From contig JAODTK010005657.1 in the NCBI GenBank assembly GCA_026419785.1, forward strand, positions 1 to 64,000: 64,000 nucleotides of DNA, given 5' to 3'. The stretch is from Sclerodactyla briareus. Taxonomy: Eukaryota > Echinodermata > Holothuroidea > Dendrochirotida > Sclerodactylidae. The stretch's first letter is position 1; every line of letters starts with the position of its first letter. The translations under genes and the position numbers were made by a program. Below are positions 37,044-50,020 of this stretch, one piece after another. The notes below the pieces were generated by a model. It worked only from the letters and a program-made list of their open reading frames with translations. It was not told where the DNA came from and did not search any database.

Positions 37044-40000
37044 TCCTAGTTAGACGGGTGATGATATGAGCAGGATTGCCAAGGCAGCCAGGGCCAAGAT
37101 CTTAACATTCATCTACCCCCGGGCCCAGGCCTTCTGGGCAACGTCATTGAGGGGATATGCACCATGGTGGCCTCTCTTAGAACATTTGAACGGCTGAATC
37201 ACCTGTAAATTGTGACCCGTCTACATCGAGGTGATTCGAGAGCATTGATCAATTGAAGGGTTGGTTAAACCGCTCGGCTCTATGCACATGTATCAAGAGA
37301 AGGCTTTGGGATAGCAGGGACAGGGCCGTCCTCAATTGCTGGAAGAATAGTTGGTGTTAATAAAAACGTCACGCAAAAACAGGATTCCCCACGGGTTTTA
37401 TTTTCAAAATATTTGAAAGCTCCGTAGGGAGGTATAAAGTAGGGACAGCTTTTGTCTTAATGATTGGATTGTTGACTGGTGTTGAGGTGTTACCAAACTG
37501 GTGGAACTGATGGTGTAGGAGTGAATAGGGCTACGAATAAGGTATACGCTTCACGAAGAGATAATTTCCCTGTCTTGCTGATATTTTTCTCGAACGGACA
37601 TTTACAAGTTCACAAGTCGAGAACTCGTTTCGCTCTCATCGTACGTCGTGAGACTTGCAACCAGACACGTTCATTCGATTTTAGATTAAGATTGCCGCGA
37701 AGGTGCTCAAATGAGGGGAGTCCCCTATCATATTTAATTAACCCATCCTACAGATTTTACCCCGCTCGTTGCATCGATGATTTTTTATTCAGGCCCTGAC
37801 TTGATTCTCAGTTATATGGTTATATAAGGTCCCATCCTGTGTGCCTTAGTGCAGAACATGACATGATTTGTGATAAAAAGGGCACTTCCGAAGTCTCCTT
37901 AGAAATTACCTTGGAGCGCTGGTTAAGGCCACTGACAATATTACGGATGGGAGGAGGGGATTTATAATATGAGTCTATTTTCATTCCAAAAGTCACACAG
38001 TGAAACCGATGTCCGTGTTCTCAAAGTGTACAAAGATGCTTCATTTTATGTATAGAGGCCACGGGGCTGATGAACTTGAGGCACAATTTCTTCCACTTCT
38101 TCGGTGTCCATCTCTCAGTAAATTTTATTGTACTTAGTTTGTAATGCATGCATATTCCAGGCAAACATGGTGTAAAATGGCCTAAATTGTTGATGGTTCG
38201 GGGTAGGGATTTTGGTGTCTTAATTCAGAGAAGCAGCAGACACGGGATTGTCGCAAACTCCGATCCATTCCAGCTTATAAAGTAGTGGCCATGGGACCTT
38301 CGTTCGAAAAATACACAGCTTGTGTAAAAAAAACAGCAACCGAAGCTACACGACAGCTTGTGTATACATCCATTCCGCGTAGTGTAAGAATAACCGATGT
38401 TTTGTAAACCATCTCACACAATGCTGTGTGAGCTGGTGATGTCACCAATAGCAGTAAACTAGTTACTGTAAAACGATGGGCTGCGATACGTGCAGCGCGT
38501 ATGTGTAATACTGACGGACAATTGGAAGTTATTGAATGTTATTACTTTTGCAGATCACCACTGTATCCAGTGCTTAGACATGGCAACGAAGGTCTAATTT
38601 CTTGAGTACACGAAGTGTAGTCGTTCTCTGTCCGAACTGCAACGAGACGGTAGAGAAAATTCTAAGAGCGGAAAGTGAAATGAAAAACGGTGTAATCATT
38701 TCTTTGGCTTCTTGAGACCTCGGTTGAAGCCCTTGTTCAAGAGAAATCACAAAGTTTGTTAACTGCAGAAATGTCCAAAAGATCATCGGTGATAGGGTAA
38801 AGACTGACATCGTGCCACCTCCACCACACAGAGCTGAAGGCGATCTCAGTGAATAAGTTTTGAAGAGATAAACGAAAAGGAGAAATGAAGAAATGCAATC
38901 ATGTTCTCGAGCTCCGGTAAGTAAGAGCCCCCTGGACCATGATAGAATTGACCACGACATGCAAATTACTGAAGGAAGTGGGGAGGGGAATGGATTGCCA
39001 CCATTAAGATAACTACGTCAGCGGATACCCTGGGAAGAAATCGGGACGACAGCGTGTCAGTCGACCATTACTGGTGCAATTTAGCAACGAACTGTTGAAA
39101 TAAGTCACTCCTTCACGAACATAAACAAATGAACATTACGGAATGTTACTGGTGAGTTACAGAACATCTCTGTTGACCATTTACAGACACTCAAGGTAAG
39201 GGAAAGAGCTAAAGGCTCTGAAAGCAGAAAAGAGGAAGGAGAGGACCATCAGGAAAATAACAGTACAGGGGAAAGGTCCCCCTCGGAATAGATCCATGGC
39301 GGGGCTGTCCGGTTCTAAAGCCTAGGGAGTCTTCTTCCGAACAACTGTAAATAATGTAATATGCCTGCGTTAAATTAACTGTTTTTATACAGATTTAACT
39401 CAATTCCTCAACTAAACCTGGGACACCTTTGGCCCTATGTGAATCTCGTATTGAGTTCGAAAGTGGGCAACACTGTCTGCCTCCTGCTGCCCCTATTTTT
39501 GCAGATTTTACACGAGAATACTAAGTTAATCCGAGTTACCATTAAAACTTGGTGTTGTTGGCACACACTTGGTCCCGAGTAACAATGACTATGATTTGAA
39601 ATCACCAGAGGTCAAATTCGTGTTTTTTTTGTTTCGCAATTTTTCTAACTTTGGTCGGATTTTGGACAAAACTCGGTTGTGTGGTATGTTTGTTAGTTTT
39701 TCACCAACATGAAGGTAATTCCAAGGTCACAGGTGGTCACATTCATCACTTGTGCGATTTTTTCAACTTTGTGCGTATTTAAATAAACCTTGGGGGATGT
39801 GGACTACAGTTGCACCAGAACAACAGGAGGGCATTCCGCAAAGTCCCGGATGGACCTAATTTAATGAGCTTTTCTCTAAACTGAGTCCCACAAAGGCTGT
39901 TTATGCGGGTATCCATGCTTCTTTGTAAAGCATGGAGTGACCATCCAATTTGACTATATTGTGACAATCGGACTTTTTAATAATAAGTGTACATCAAATT

Positions 40001-40480
40001 ATACGGAAGGGTGGTTGAAATTGTTGTGGCTGTCCGCTTCCGCGAGATGGCTATGGGTCATTCCCCGATGACATTAGGCTGGCAGTCGGAATGAATCTTC
40101 GTCTAGATAATCTGTGTAAGTGAAGGAAAGGGGGCCATCACTTCTTCGTTAGATTATTCAATTAACAACCACGGCCTAATTGATGGTAGTCAAGGATGCT
40201 CACAGACATAGCCTTGCTTCAGATTTTTGAGATTCTCATTCCGTTCGTAGTGAATGTCACTTTTATCAGCCTTTTGAAGGAGATTGTGTTTTCGGACTAG
40301 CTTGCAAGAAGAAAAAAAGAAGAAAAAAAACCTTCACATTATTATTGTCATCTAAAATTTATTGGTGAAATCTAATGAATCGGCTGTTCAAACTGAGTCG
40401 GCTACAGTATACTCGTCTAGCGAGTAGCGACCAGTCTATATTTTTAAACAAATCAAATTAAATTCCTACCATAGTATACA
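37044..40480. other. Noncoding part of duplication unit 2
   Basis: Aligns with 18090-21470 in unit 1 with frequent small indels. No gene in either copy. Includes the counterpart of the 115-bp repeats at 39500-39870. Confidence 0.6.
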
Positions 40481-40489
40481 GTGAATATC

Positions 40490-41325
40490 ACAAACATGCC
40501 CCGTAATTCAAACGATGGAGTTTAGCGAGTGGTAGATTCCACTGATGTTACCCTGGATATCACAGACGTGTCTAGTGCCATAAGTTATGAGTCTAGCAGA
40601 GTGGCCACTTTCATCGCTATACCATGAATATCACAGACGTGTATAGGGCCAATCAGTTATGAGTCTAGCAGAGTGGCAACTTCATCTGCGGATTACCTGA
40701 ATATAACAGACCGTGTATAGTGCCAATCAGTTATGAGTCCAGCAGAGTGGCAACTTTCGTCATTGCGCATTAATTGGATACCACAGACATGTTGTGCCAT
40801 TCAGTATGAGTCTAGCAGAGGGGCAAATTTTCATATGCTTTGATACTCTGAATATCACAGTCGTGTCTAGTGACAATCAGTTATGAGTCTAGCAAAAGTG
40901 AAAAATTCATAGCTATATCTTGGATATCACAGACGTGTCTAGTGCCAAGCAGTATGCGTCTAGCAGAGTGGCAACTTTCTTTCATCTTCCTTATACTTGG
41001 ATACCACGACATGTCTAGTGCAATCAGTTATGAGTCTAGCAGAGTGGCACTTTCATTTGCGATACTTGGAACAACAGACATGTCTAGTGGCCAATCAGTT
41101 AGGAGTCTAGCCAAAGTGGCAACTTCTCGCTTCTACCCATGAATCACAGACGTGTCTAGTGCCAATCATCTATGAGTTTAGCAGAGTGACCTTTTTGGCT
41201 ATAAGCGGTTTGTTACCACTGACAGGACAATGAAGTGTCTGGTGCCAATCAGCAATGGGTTTAGCAGAGTGGCAGCTTTCTTCGGCTATACTCTGAATAT
41301 CACAGGCGTGTTAAGTGCCAATCCT
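40490..41325 (+). repeat. Tandem array, about 74-bp units, roughly 11 copies
   Basis: Counterpart of 21480-22925: cacagacgtgtctagtgcca + atcagttatgagtctagcag + agtggcaac. The array is about 600 bp shorter than in unit 1, while the flanks align end to end. Confidence 0.9.
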
Positions 41326-42779
41326 AAAAAGTGTTCAGGAATAAGCCGTTCTTCTGAACATTGTATCACTTTATTTCCTTTTTCAAAGAGTTGCTTATTC
41401 TCTGAACATATTGCAATGAATATACCAATTGCACATTACGCTCAAGCAGTTTGGCATATGAACGACTTGGAACACTTTGAAATCACGTTTGGGGAGGAGA
41501 ACATTCAATTCGTGAACACGGTTCTTAGAGGAGGTCTAATAGTGTTTATGGGGACGGGGGGATGCTTCTTTCGCGTTGAAATTCATCTCAAGAATTCTGA
41601 CTGCTCATATCGGAACTGTTAATATTCAAGGGTGTAGAGCGGTATTAGAACCTAGTGCCCTTTCGTAGCGGCTGTTCATTTCGGCCTCTAGGGTTCTGTT
41701 TACACTATCAATGCTTTATCCTTGTTTATCCTTGCGACTAAATTGTCACGACTGATAATTTCACTGACGGTTTCTGTCCCTCAGACGAAACGAACGCGTC
41801 CCGAACAAACAACTTGTCGTTCCGGAATCTTGAAGTAAAAAAAGAATGAAGTGCACGTGCAGCGATTCTGAAGTGACATGAGCATGCATATTGTTCTATA
41901 GGGCCCTCTATAGATACTCGAATATTTTGGATTATTTATGGTATCGTATTAATCCTTCTTCCATACGCATGAGAAAACGTAATCAGGAATGTCCTGTTTT
42001 GAGGTTTTTAATGTCACATCACGAGTCAATATACCTTTTATAAATGGCAACACAACGTCAAGAGTCGTCGAATTATTCTCTCCGATTTCATAAGTATTTT
42101 GCTCTTCCCTTTCGTCATTCTCCTATTTGCTCTGTGAGTGGGGTGTTCTGGTTCGTATTCTGTGTTTGAGAGCTATGTTTTCGAGTCCTATTCAAGCGTG
42201 AGGTTGAGTTGTTCCTTGTTGGGGATATTTTGGCTAGGCACTCGTTCCCATCCTAGAAAGGGCTAGCGTTTCTGTCTTCCGTACCTGTGTGTAACTAGCT
42301 GTCATAGCGTATGCTATTACCTTGGTTGTGTATGTCCGCTGTGGGGAGTGTTGAGGTGCTTTTGTATTTGCGTAAGCATATTGTCCAGTTTTGTCTCTTG
42401 CTTTTGTTCTGCTCATGGGCCGGGGGCTGTAGCCTCTGATTCTTTTGTCGACAGTATGATTTTTGTCTTCTCGGAGTGAGTATGCGCTTGTACTGAGTGG
42501 AGTATTTTCTATCGATTCGTGTTTATAGTTAGGCCTATACTTAGTTTTATCGTATCATTTTGACCTATTAATTTGTATTCTATGTGAAAGTGCGACCGTG
42601 GTCGAAATAAAACGTGAGTTAAACTAGTTTTGTGAGTGTTTTCCCTTTACTCTTTTTTTTTTTCGTCTGCAATCAGTATTTCCACTGGTAGGCCCACTCT
42701 TCTTTTTTTTTGTCTATAGTTATTTGTGTTATGGGAGGAGGATAGGCTGCTAGCCTGTCAGGGTTGTGATATGGGGATT

Positions 42780-43690
42780 GAGTATCTGAAGTCTGGGACT
42801 GAGTTGTAAGGGGGTTGAGCTTTGAGGACACTAGGGCGGATGGGTATATTTATAGATGTAAGAAGTGTCATAGAATAGCCGAGCTTGAAGCGAGGCTTGG
42901 GGGCAAAGTGATTGTCAGGGGAAAGAGGTTAGGAGGGGTGCTGCTACCGATACAACGGAAGTGTGGTGGATCCTGGCCTTGACACTAGGAATAGTTTAGT
43001 GTGCTGGCAGCTGAGGCGGCCGGGCAGGGGGGTTGAGTGGGATGGAGTTGGGGCGGGGGAGAGTACAGAGGACGGGAACGCGACCGACAGAAGCCGTGGT
43101 TCCAGTCGCGGTGGATGGAGGGAAGGGTGACTTTGGGGGGGGAGGGATAAGGTAAAGGGAAAGTGTTTGCTGGTGGGGGATTCGATGTCCGGTATGTGGA
43201 CAGGGTATTTAGTCGTGGGGATAAGCTGAAGCGTACGCGCGTTTGTCTTCCGGGAGCTAGGGTGGAGGATATTATTGCGAGGGTTAACAAGATTGTGGGG
43301 GACAACGAAGTGGTGGTTGTCGAGAAGCCCTAATAATCGCGGGGGGGGACAGTCAGGAATCTAAAGATCCCGACTCCGTGAACTGTTGTGCAGGCGGAAG
43401 TCCACAGGCGAAAGTCGCGAGTTGTGCATTCTACCTAGGTTTGACGGTCGGGTTGTTGATAGGACGCCTGCAGGTGGTTAAATTTAGAGTGTGCTGGGGT
43501 GGGCGTTCAGTTTGTGGATGTCGTGTTTCTGGGGAAGGAGGGATCTTTTCGCACTAAGGATGTCTTCCCCTTAATGGTGCGGGGGCTTCACTGTTTGGCA
43601 AGTTGTTCAATTTCTGCGTGGAAGGGATGTTAAACAAATTTGGGGGCGAGGGGTTTAGCGTGTTCGTAGGCTTACTGCAGGGTTGTAGAT
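42780..43690 (+). pseudogene. CR1 ORF1 remnant: Cys motif and SGNH/GDSL esterase
   Basis: Around 42845-42900 the text reads GYIYRCKKCHRIAELEARLG, a CxxC zinc-binding motif as in CR1-type ORF1 proteins. At 43173-43187 VGDSM is the GDS(L) nucleophile block, and in later frames come RTRVCLPGARVEDIIARVNK and DNEVVVV (block II-III region). At about 43576-43625 NGAGASLFGKLFNFC follows a disrupted D-x-x-H block, the family's catalytic Asp/His motif. CR1 ORF1 esterase domains are established knowledge. At least three frame changes; not functional as read. Confidence 0.78.
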
Positions 43691-43779
43691 AGTAAGCATC
43701 GCAGTGGAGGTCTGGCGAGGTCAACAGTAGCGATAGATCATGTTAGCCAGCTGTCTTTTCTTGTGCTAATGTTTCCCCC

Positions 43780-46430
43780 CAACAGTATCAGGAACAAGTT
43801 TGGTGCGTTGCAGATTTTAGCCAAGGAACGCAGCCTGACTCATTGGGTTATTAACAGAGTATGGGTTGAACGGTGATATTTCCACAGCGAAGTTCACCTT
43901 CCTGGTTTGTTGTTGATAGGCAAGATAGGATAGATACTCTCCGTGGCATTGGTGGTGAGTTTGTTGTATGTGAGTCTGACTTGAATAGTTTTGAGAAGGC
44001 GATATGGGTAAGTTTGGTCAACTGGTTGGTGTGAAATTCCGGTTAAAATCAATCTGGTATTCCCAGTTCTGTATTAGTGGCGTTGGTACCGGTCTCCAAT
44101 AGCTCTGAAGACAACAATCTCTTTCTTTCCGACATGCTTTTCGAAGTTTCTGGGAAGAGTACAATTATTAACGGTGATTTCAGTACTCCAGATTATGCTT
44201 GGTCTAATGGGACTAGTGGCAGTCATGGATATGGGCTTTTTCAATGTCACGCAGGATTGTTTCCTTTCTCAGCATGTACATTTTCCTACCAGAAAAGCAT
44301 AATTTTTGGATTTAGTTTTGAGCAGTGATCCAGAGTCTGTAGATAATGTAGAGAGCTTTTTTCTTTTGGGTAAGCTCGGTGCAAGTGATCACGAAATTTC
44401 AGCTTTCAATGTGTCGTGTTCTGTCAATATCCCACAGAGTGTAGAGCTTGTCCTTGTTTTCGCGGAAAGCCGATGTGGATGCATTTCCAGGTTTTTTAGC
44501 ACAGTAGATTGGCATAAATTGTTAGAAAGTACGAATGTGTTGACTCTGGAATGGTTTCCATGAAAAGTTAACGAGTTAATTGAAGTTTACGTTCCTTGGA
44601 GGAAATGTCGCAGTCAGAACAAAAGACTTTCTTGGATGAAAAGGGAAGTTTTTCGGCCATCAAATGTAAGCGGACACTTTATGGCGACTCACATCGTTCT
44701 TCGGGGTCCGTGTTGTCTGATCTAGAGCATGTCAAAGTTTCAGCAAAAGCTTGTCCAGCGCTTAGTTTCTGGTGCTAAACTTGATTTCGAGCGGCCGATT
44801 GACTCTAATATAAGGAGAATCATCGTGCATTTTTCTTATGTGAGGGGGGAGGAAGCAGAAAGTCAAGGGACAGCATTGGTCCTTTGATAGATTCCACCTC
44901 GGGTAGTACAATCAGCGATAGCCAAGAGATGGCTAAGGTTCTTAATAATTACTTCTCGTTTGTTTTGTTTTTTACTTCATGAGAACTTGGATATTTTGGT
45001 GACCTAGTTGTCGGGGTTTCTCCGCACAGTATTGGTAATATGGTGTGTTCTCTGGTTTTAGTGAAGAAACTAGAGAAGCTCAAAAGTGATAAAGCTCCTG
45101 GTGTTGAGGAGAGCAAAAGTTTCTCCTATTTTAAGAAAGGCAATCGGTCTCTTCCTTTGGAATTACAGGCCACAGTCTTACTAGTTTTGTCTGCAATGTA
45201 ATGGAATCAATCATTCGGATCATATGGTTGAATATTTCAATTAGCATAGTCTGATTAGAGATTCGCAGCATGGGTTTAGGGAGAATCGTTCGTGTTTACT
45301 AATCTTCTTGAATTTATGGAAGAATGTTACATGTTCTGTTAACAGGCAATGCTGTTTGAATCATTTCACACGGACTTTCAGAAAGCTTTTAAAGGTTCCT
45401 CATGAGCGTCTTCTTGCTCAAGTTGGGAGAGCTTTGTATTGAGGGGAATGTCCACAAGTGGATTCGTGAGTGCTCATACTGAACAACGAGTTGTCATCAA
45501 TGTGCGGGGGTCGTCCCCTTCTGGGCAAAAGGTCCACTAGTGGTGTTCCCTAGGGATCGGTTCTTGGGCCGCCGCCTTTTTCTGGCGTATATTGACGATC
45601 TAGAAGGTTCTGTTCATTCAAAGGTTAAGAAGTTCGCAGACAGATACTAAAGTTGTTCGGGAGTCGGTTCGAATCTGATGATGCCAATTTTTCAAAAGGA
45701 TCTGATATAATTTCCAAATGGTCTTTTCCTACTGGCAAATGTTTTTCAACGTCGACAATTGCAAAGTTATGCATGTTGGTTTCACAATCGCAACGCTTCT
45801 TCAAGTTAAATGGCCGCAATATTCAGGAGGTGTTTCAGAAAAAGATCTTGCGGTTTGTTTTGGGATTCTTCTTTGAAACCTTCCAGGCAGTGTGCGGAAG
45901 CTGCTGAGAAGAGGTAATTGGAAAAAAAAAATTCTTGCTTGATTAGAACGTCACTCGTTTCCTTGATAATGATATTGTTTGCAGGCTGTTAAGCAACTGG
46001 TGAGAACGCACTAGGATTATTCTGTACAAGTGTGGAATCCTACTTTTCAAAAAGACAAAGCAGGTAAATTGAGAACGTTCAGCGTAGGCACAACTAGAAT
46101 GATTCACTGTCTGAAAATTTATCTTAACGAAGAAAGATGAAGGCGTCTCGGTCTAATTAACATGGAGCTGAGGCGCTTCGGGTGAACTTGATTCAGGTTT
46201 TCAAAATCGTCCATGGACTCGATGGCCTGCCGTCACTACTTCCTTGACTTTTCCAATGTTTACATGACTGCCAAATAGAGGCCACTGTCTCAAGCTTCGT
46301 GGCAAGCGCTTGCCGAATGGGACATTCGTAAATATTTCTTCCTCGCAGAGAGTGATCCATGAGTGGAATTGCCTTCCTGAAAAGTTGTTTGCTCTGAGAG
46401 TGTGAATGCTTTCAAGACAGTCTTGATTCC
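43780..46430 (+). pseudogene. CR1 ORF2 remnant: endonuclease and reverse transcriptase
   Basis: APE-type endonuclease: NSIRNKFGALQILAKERSLT at about 43790, then FEVSGKSTIINGDFSTPDYAW at 44138-44200 (the GDFN.P..W block, degraded), and GKLGASDHEI at about 44368-44398 (catalytic SDH intact). Reverse transcriptase: NYRP block at about 45160, a block of type IIR..MVEY, RDSQHGFRENRSC at about 45250-45300, FQKAF, VPHERLL, then SGVP-stop-GSVLGPP at 45539-45575, YIDDLEGSVHSKVKKFAD at 45589-45640, where the YADD catalytic block is frameshifted. C-terminal SSQRVIHEWNCLPEK at 46341-46385. Numerous stops and shifts. Not the same lineage as the LINEs at 0.2 and 7.5 kb. Confidence 0.85.
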
Positions 46431-46584
46431 TGTTTTTTTCAGGAATCAGGCGTATTTAATTCGTTCGAGTTTTGGGTTCATTTTTTCTTTCCTGGGTGGT
46501 GTGGCTTCGGAGTCGTTTATGAGGATTATGTCCCTTCTCCTGACACTATTCACTAACCTCAACTAAACTAAACTAACTAAACTA

Positions 46585-47790
46585 GAAACGCGGTACTGGG
46601 GAATAATCTCCATACGATTGAGAGAAGACTGTCGAGATGAACCAATCGAAGTACCATATGGAAAAGTCACATTTTAAATAGTAGCCTATAGCCACTTTAT
46701 AGCAGGCGATCGCCCCCAGTGTTCCTCGCCGGGATGCGGGATCAGTGGCTTCTTCATTTCATGGGAATCCAACAACTCGAACATTTGCGTGAATGGATCA
46801 TTTTATAAACGTACAAACTGCATAACCCCCAGTGAACTCGAGTCAATGTTAACATTTTTGGGGACTGAAGGTAGATCAAATCCAACAAATTGATCTCTTC
46901 ATGAGAATCGACCAAACCTTGAATTAGAATTGACCATGTAAATATGCACACTGAATGACCTCCAGTGACCTCCAATCTATGTTAAAATATGTTGGAGAGT
47001 AAAGGAGGCAGCCATATCTACCAATTTAATGAATCCGGTAAACCTTCAAAATACGAACGCGTGAATTATACAATTAACATGTTGAATTACCTCCTTGACC
47101 CTGAAACCATGATACGGTGATTCGCCACTATTATAAGCCAATGCACAATTCGTTGCTATAATACGGCAGTGTTTACATCATGGAACGTGGTCTCAGTCCT
47201 CGGGACTCGCAGTTTCCCACAGTATTTACATATAACTTGGTTTCACTCCTCAGACATATATAGGCTGCCCGCAGTGTTCACATCATATAACTTAGTCTCA
47301 ATCCTAACACACACACACCACTGCTGTCAGCGGGGATCATCTATAATATTGACTCAGGCTGGGTCCCTGTTGCTCACGTGTTTACTATAACTTGTCTCAG
47401 TCATCAGGCTCCATGCTGTGCAGGGTTTAAACATATAACTTAACCTCAATCCTCAGGAACACTGTTCCCAGCAGTATGTTCATATAACTTGATTTCAGTC
47501 CTCGGACACACTGCTGCCCGTAGTGTTCACAACTTATAACTCGATTTCAATCCTCAAAAACACTGTTTCCAGCAGTGTCGTTATATAACTTGATTCCTAT
47601 CATATTACTGGATCTCAATCCTCAGGAACACTTGTTGCCCGCTTCAATAACTTGGTTCCAGTACTCTGAGTCTGGAACCAAGTTATTTGTGCTACCCGCA
47701 ATTTTTAGGCTACATATGATTCGTCGCAGTTCTGGCTCGCTATTGCTCCCACTGGTTACACATAACTCGGTTTCAGTCATCACACTCACT
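46585..47790. repeat. Unit-2 counterpart of 23.6-25.08 kb
   Basis: Resumes the duplication after the LINE. About 250 bp present in unit 1 (about 23810-24060) is missing at 46760. Includes the 120-bp repeats (46760-47110) and the 60-bp array (47210-47780). Confidence 0.8.
47646..47687. repeat. Conserved hairpin (unit 2)
   Basis: aataacttggttccag at 47646-47661 and ctggaaccaagttatt at 47672-47687 are perfectly complementary (16 bp), with loop tactctgagt, itself TACTC/GAGT partly paired. Counterpart of 24909-24958. Confidence 0.85.
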
Positions 47791-48436
47791 CACGTGCATC
47801 GCATTTGACAGGTTTCGCGGGAGCAAGAGCGAGCCGTGGAAAAATGTCAAGGGTTCAGTCTTGCCTTCTCAAATTCGGCTGAAGCATAGTCTTTGTACAG
47901 CCAATTAAACATGGTCGCCAAGAGACGGACGACGAGGAGCATTATGACAGTCTCTCTGGCGTCTGTTCGTCAGTTCATAACTTTTGAACCATATGCATAT
48001 AAACCGATTAGATTTTCTCCAACATGGATGGATTCGCATGAACATTTAGTAGGCCTACACATAGTATACGAATATGTTGAAGCATTCGAGTAATCAAAGG
48101 TCGTTATCATGGTTGAATGTAGTTAACTTATAACAACACACACATTCTGCAGTCTGTGTAAGTTCTTTGAGACGTAGTAAACAATGCTGTTGTTTTTTGT
48201 TTTTGTTTTTCAAGAATAATATGTACAAAATCAACAATAAGAGTTATTCACGAGTTATTCTAGCCGAGTGAATAAAACACGTTTGGTTCAGTGAGAACTT
48301 ATCTTGAAACCTCTGCGGTTAGTTCGGGGAGAGTGCCGTGTACCCCAGGTATATGCGGCCTATCGTTAGAAGGCCACCAACAAGACAGACTAGTACCTTT
48401 TTACCTCAAGGGAAGTAGTTCAATATGCCAGGCAAA

Positions 48437-48867
48437 GTGGTTGGGTTTCAGGTAATCTACCGTCCCATGCTGGCCGCAATGAAACCATAAAATCAAGAAA
48501 ATATGGGTTGAGACCTTGTACTGTGTGCTCCCGGAATATGGATAAGGTTACATTCATGAAAGTTTATATCAACCACAGTCTGCCATCATATCACGACACA
48601 TTATTTCAATGAACATACTTGCATTCACTGAGGATACCTTGCTCGAATGAAAGTAATTGAAAATGTCAATGATTGGGTTATCTCAGTTCTGTCTAGAAAT
48701 ATATAAACAAGTAGTCGAAACGTTTAAATGCATTGGAAGAGATACACCCCCCCCCCCCCTCCATTCAGGTTTACAGGCGCATATCGAGAGATTTGGCCTC
48801 ACCACTCCCTATTGGCAAATAAGTACAATTTATGGGCCCTAGGCACATGCCTGCACCAATATTTGCT
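48437..48867. mobile_element. 430-bp insertion in unit 2
   Basis: Unit 1 reads tgccaggctaaataacagc (about 31892-31910); unit 2 reads atgccaggc at 48428-48436, then about 430 extra bases, then taataacagttgc. The insert includes a C run (48748-48760) and gggccctaggcacatgc near its end. No clear TIR or TSD. An alternative is loss from unit 1. Confidence 0.6.
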
Positions 48868-48984
48868 AATAACAGTTGCAAAACTTCTACTGAGCTGTTT
48901 TTGTGTTGAAAAATTATCGATCACTTGGGTCATTGGGCCCCCCCCCCCCCCTCCGTGGGTACGCCACCGGGTTAGTAAGAAAAG

Positions 48985-49325
48985 GGCCTGTTCTTGATAG
49001 CATTACCACTCTAGACCCAACAATTATCTTGAGGGAAGCTGTTCCACTCATTGATCACTCTACGGGAGAGGAAATAGCGTTCGAATATCTAACCTGCAAC
49101 GATTGTCACTAAGCTTGAGAGGATGACCCCCATTATAGTGGTAACATATTGGATAATTCAAAGAAGGGAGTAGAAAGGAAGTCAATCGACCAAACTTTTA
49201 CATAAACCTGAATCAAACCCCCTCGAATTCGCCTTAGCACCAATGAAGCCAAACCGATACGTTTTTCGGTCTTCCCTCATACGCAAATCCTCGCAGACAC
49301 TTCATTGATCTGGTAGCCCCTAATT
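48985..49325 (-). mobile_element. LINE C-terminal fragment (unit-2 copy)
   Basis: Counterpart of 32040-32345. Carries the same antisense ...NRC.LDIR..F block and the INEWNS block, with extra small indels (for example a short insertion near 49150). Confidence 0.75.
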
Positions 49326-49794
49326 CTTTTTCGGGTCGGACAGTAGAAGTGACACCATACCGTTGCCGCCCAACGCGAACACGTCGATGGTTCCGTTGAA
49401 GAGGCAATTGTCGTTACAATTTTGTATTCTTTTGGACCTATGGAACGGTACTTCATCTCCCTATTTTGGGGGGATCATATATCATTCCCTAACGTATGGT
49501 CGAACATTACTATCCACGTTCATTTTCAACTCAGATCAACTTTTACCCAACCTAACTACGTGACGTCATGCAAACGACGGTGATTTCACGAGACGACGAT
49601 TCACCTTTAAATTTTAGTTAGGATCACGTGGTACGAAATACACAAAGGCGCGTTTAATATTGTATAGTCAGTAATATTTTTTCTTCATATATATATTACA
49701 TGTACGGAATATGCAAGCGAACAAAATACACATATGCTCGAAATGTTCCTCATCTGTGGGGTTTTTGCAGAAACACAGCTGCGGAACATACACT

Positions 49795-50020
49795 ATAACA
49801 ATTTCTGTGGAATTTACAGTAAATTATTGGCAACTCTGCTGCCAGTAATTTACAGTAAATTTTACCGTAACTACTGTAGATTTCACAGTAAAATTATAGT
49901 AATATCATTTCACTGTAAATTTCACAGTAGTTTATTTAACCTTTACAGTAACTACATGCAGCAGAATGGCCAGTAATAAACTGTAAATTCTACAATAATA
50001 TTTTTGACAGTGTATCCACT
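49795..50020. mobile_element. ACTGTAAA/TTTACAGT-rich palindromic element (unit-2 copy)
   Basis: Counterpart of 32820-33055; tttacagtaaatt, cagtaaaattatagtaat and cactgtaaatttcacagta are readable. The element predates the duplication. Confidence 0.65.

Larger units (their letters stand above)
42030..46584 (+). mobile_element. Near-full-length CR1-type LINE
   Basis: Interrupts unit 2 exactly where unit 1 reads gagtcaacgaggaacgcgg (23625-23643): left flank gagtcaa ends at 42029, right flank gaaacgcgg begins at 46585. Contains, in order, a noncoding leader, ORF1 with zinc-binding motif and SGNH esterase, then ORF2 with endonuclease, reverse transcriptase and C-terminal region, and ends in an aactaaactaaactaact tail at about 46556-46584. 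All reading frames are broken many times. No obvious target-site duplication. Confidence 0.88.
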
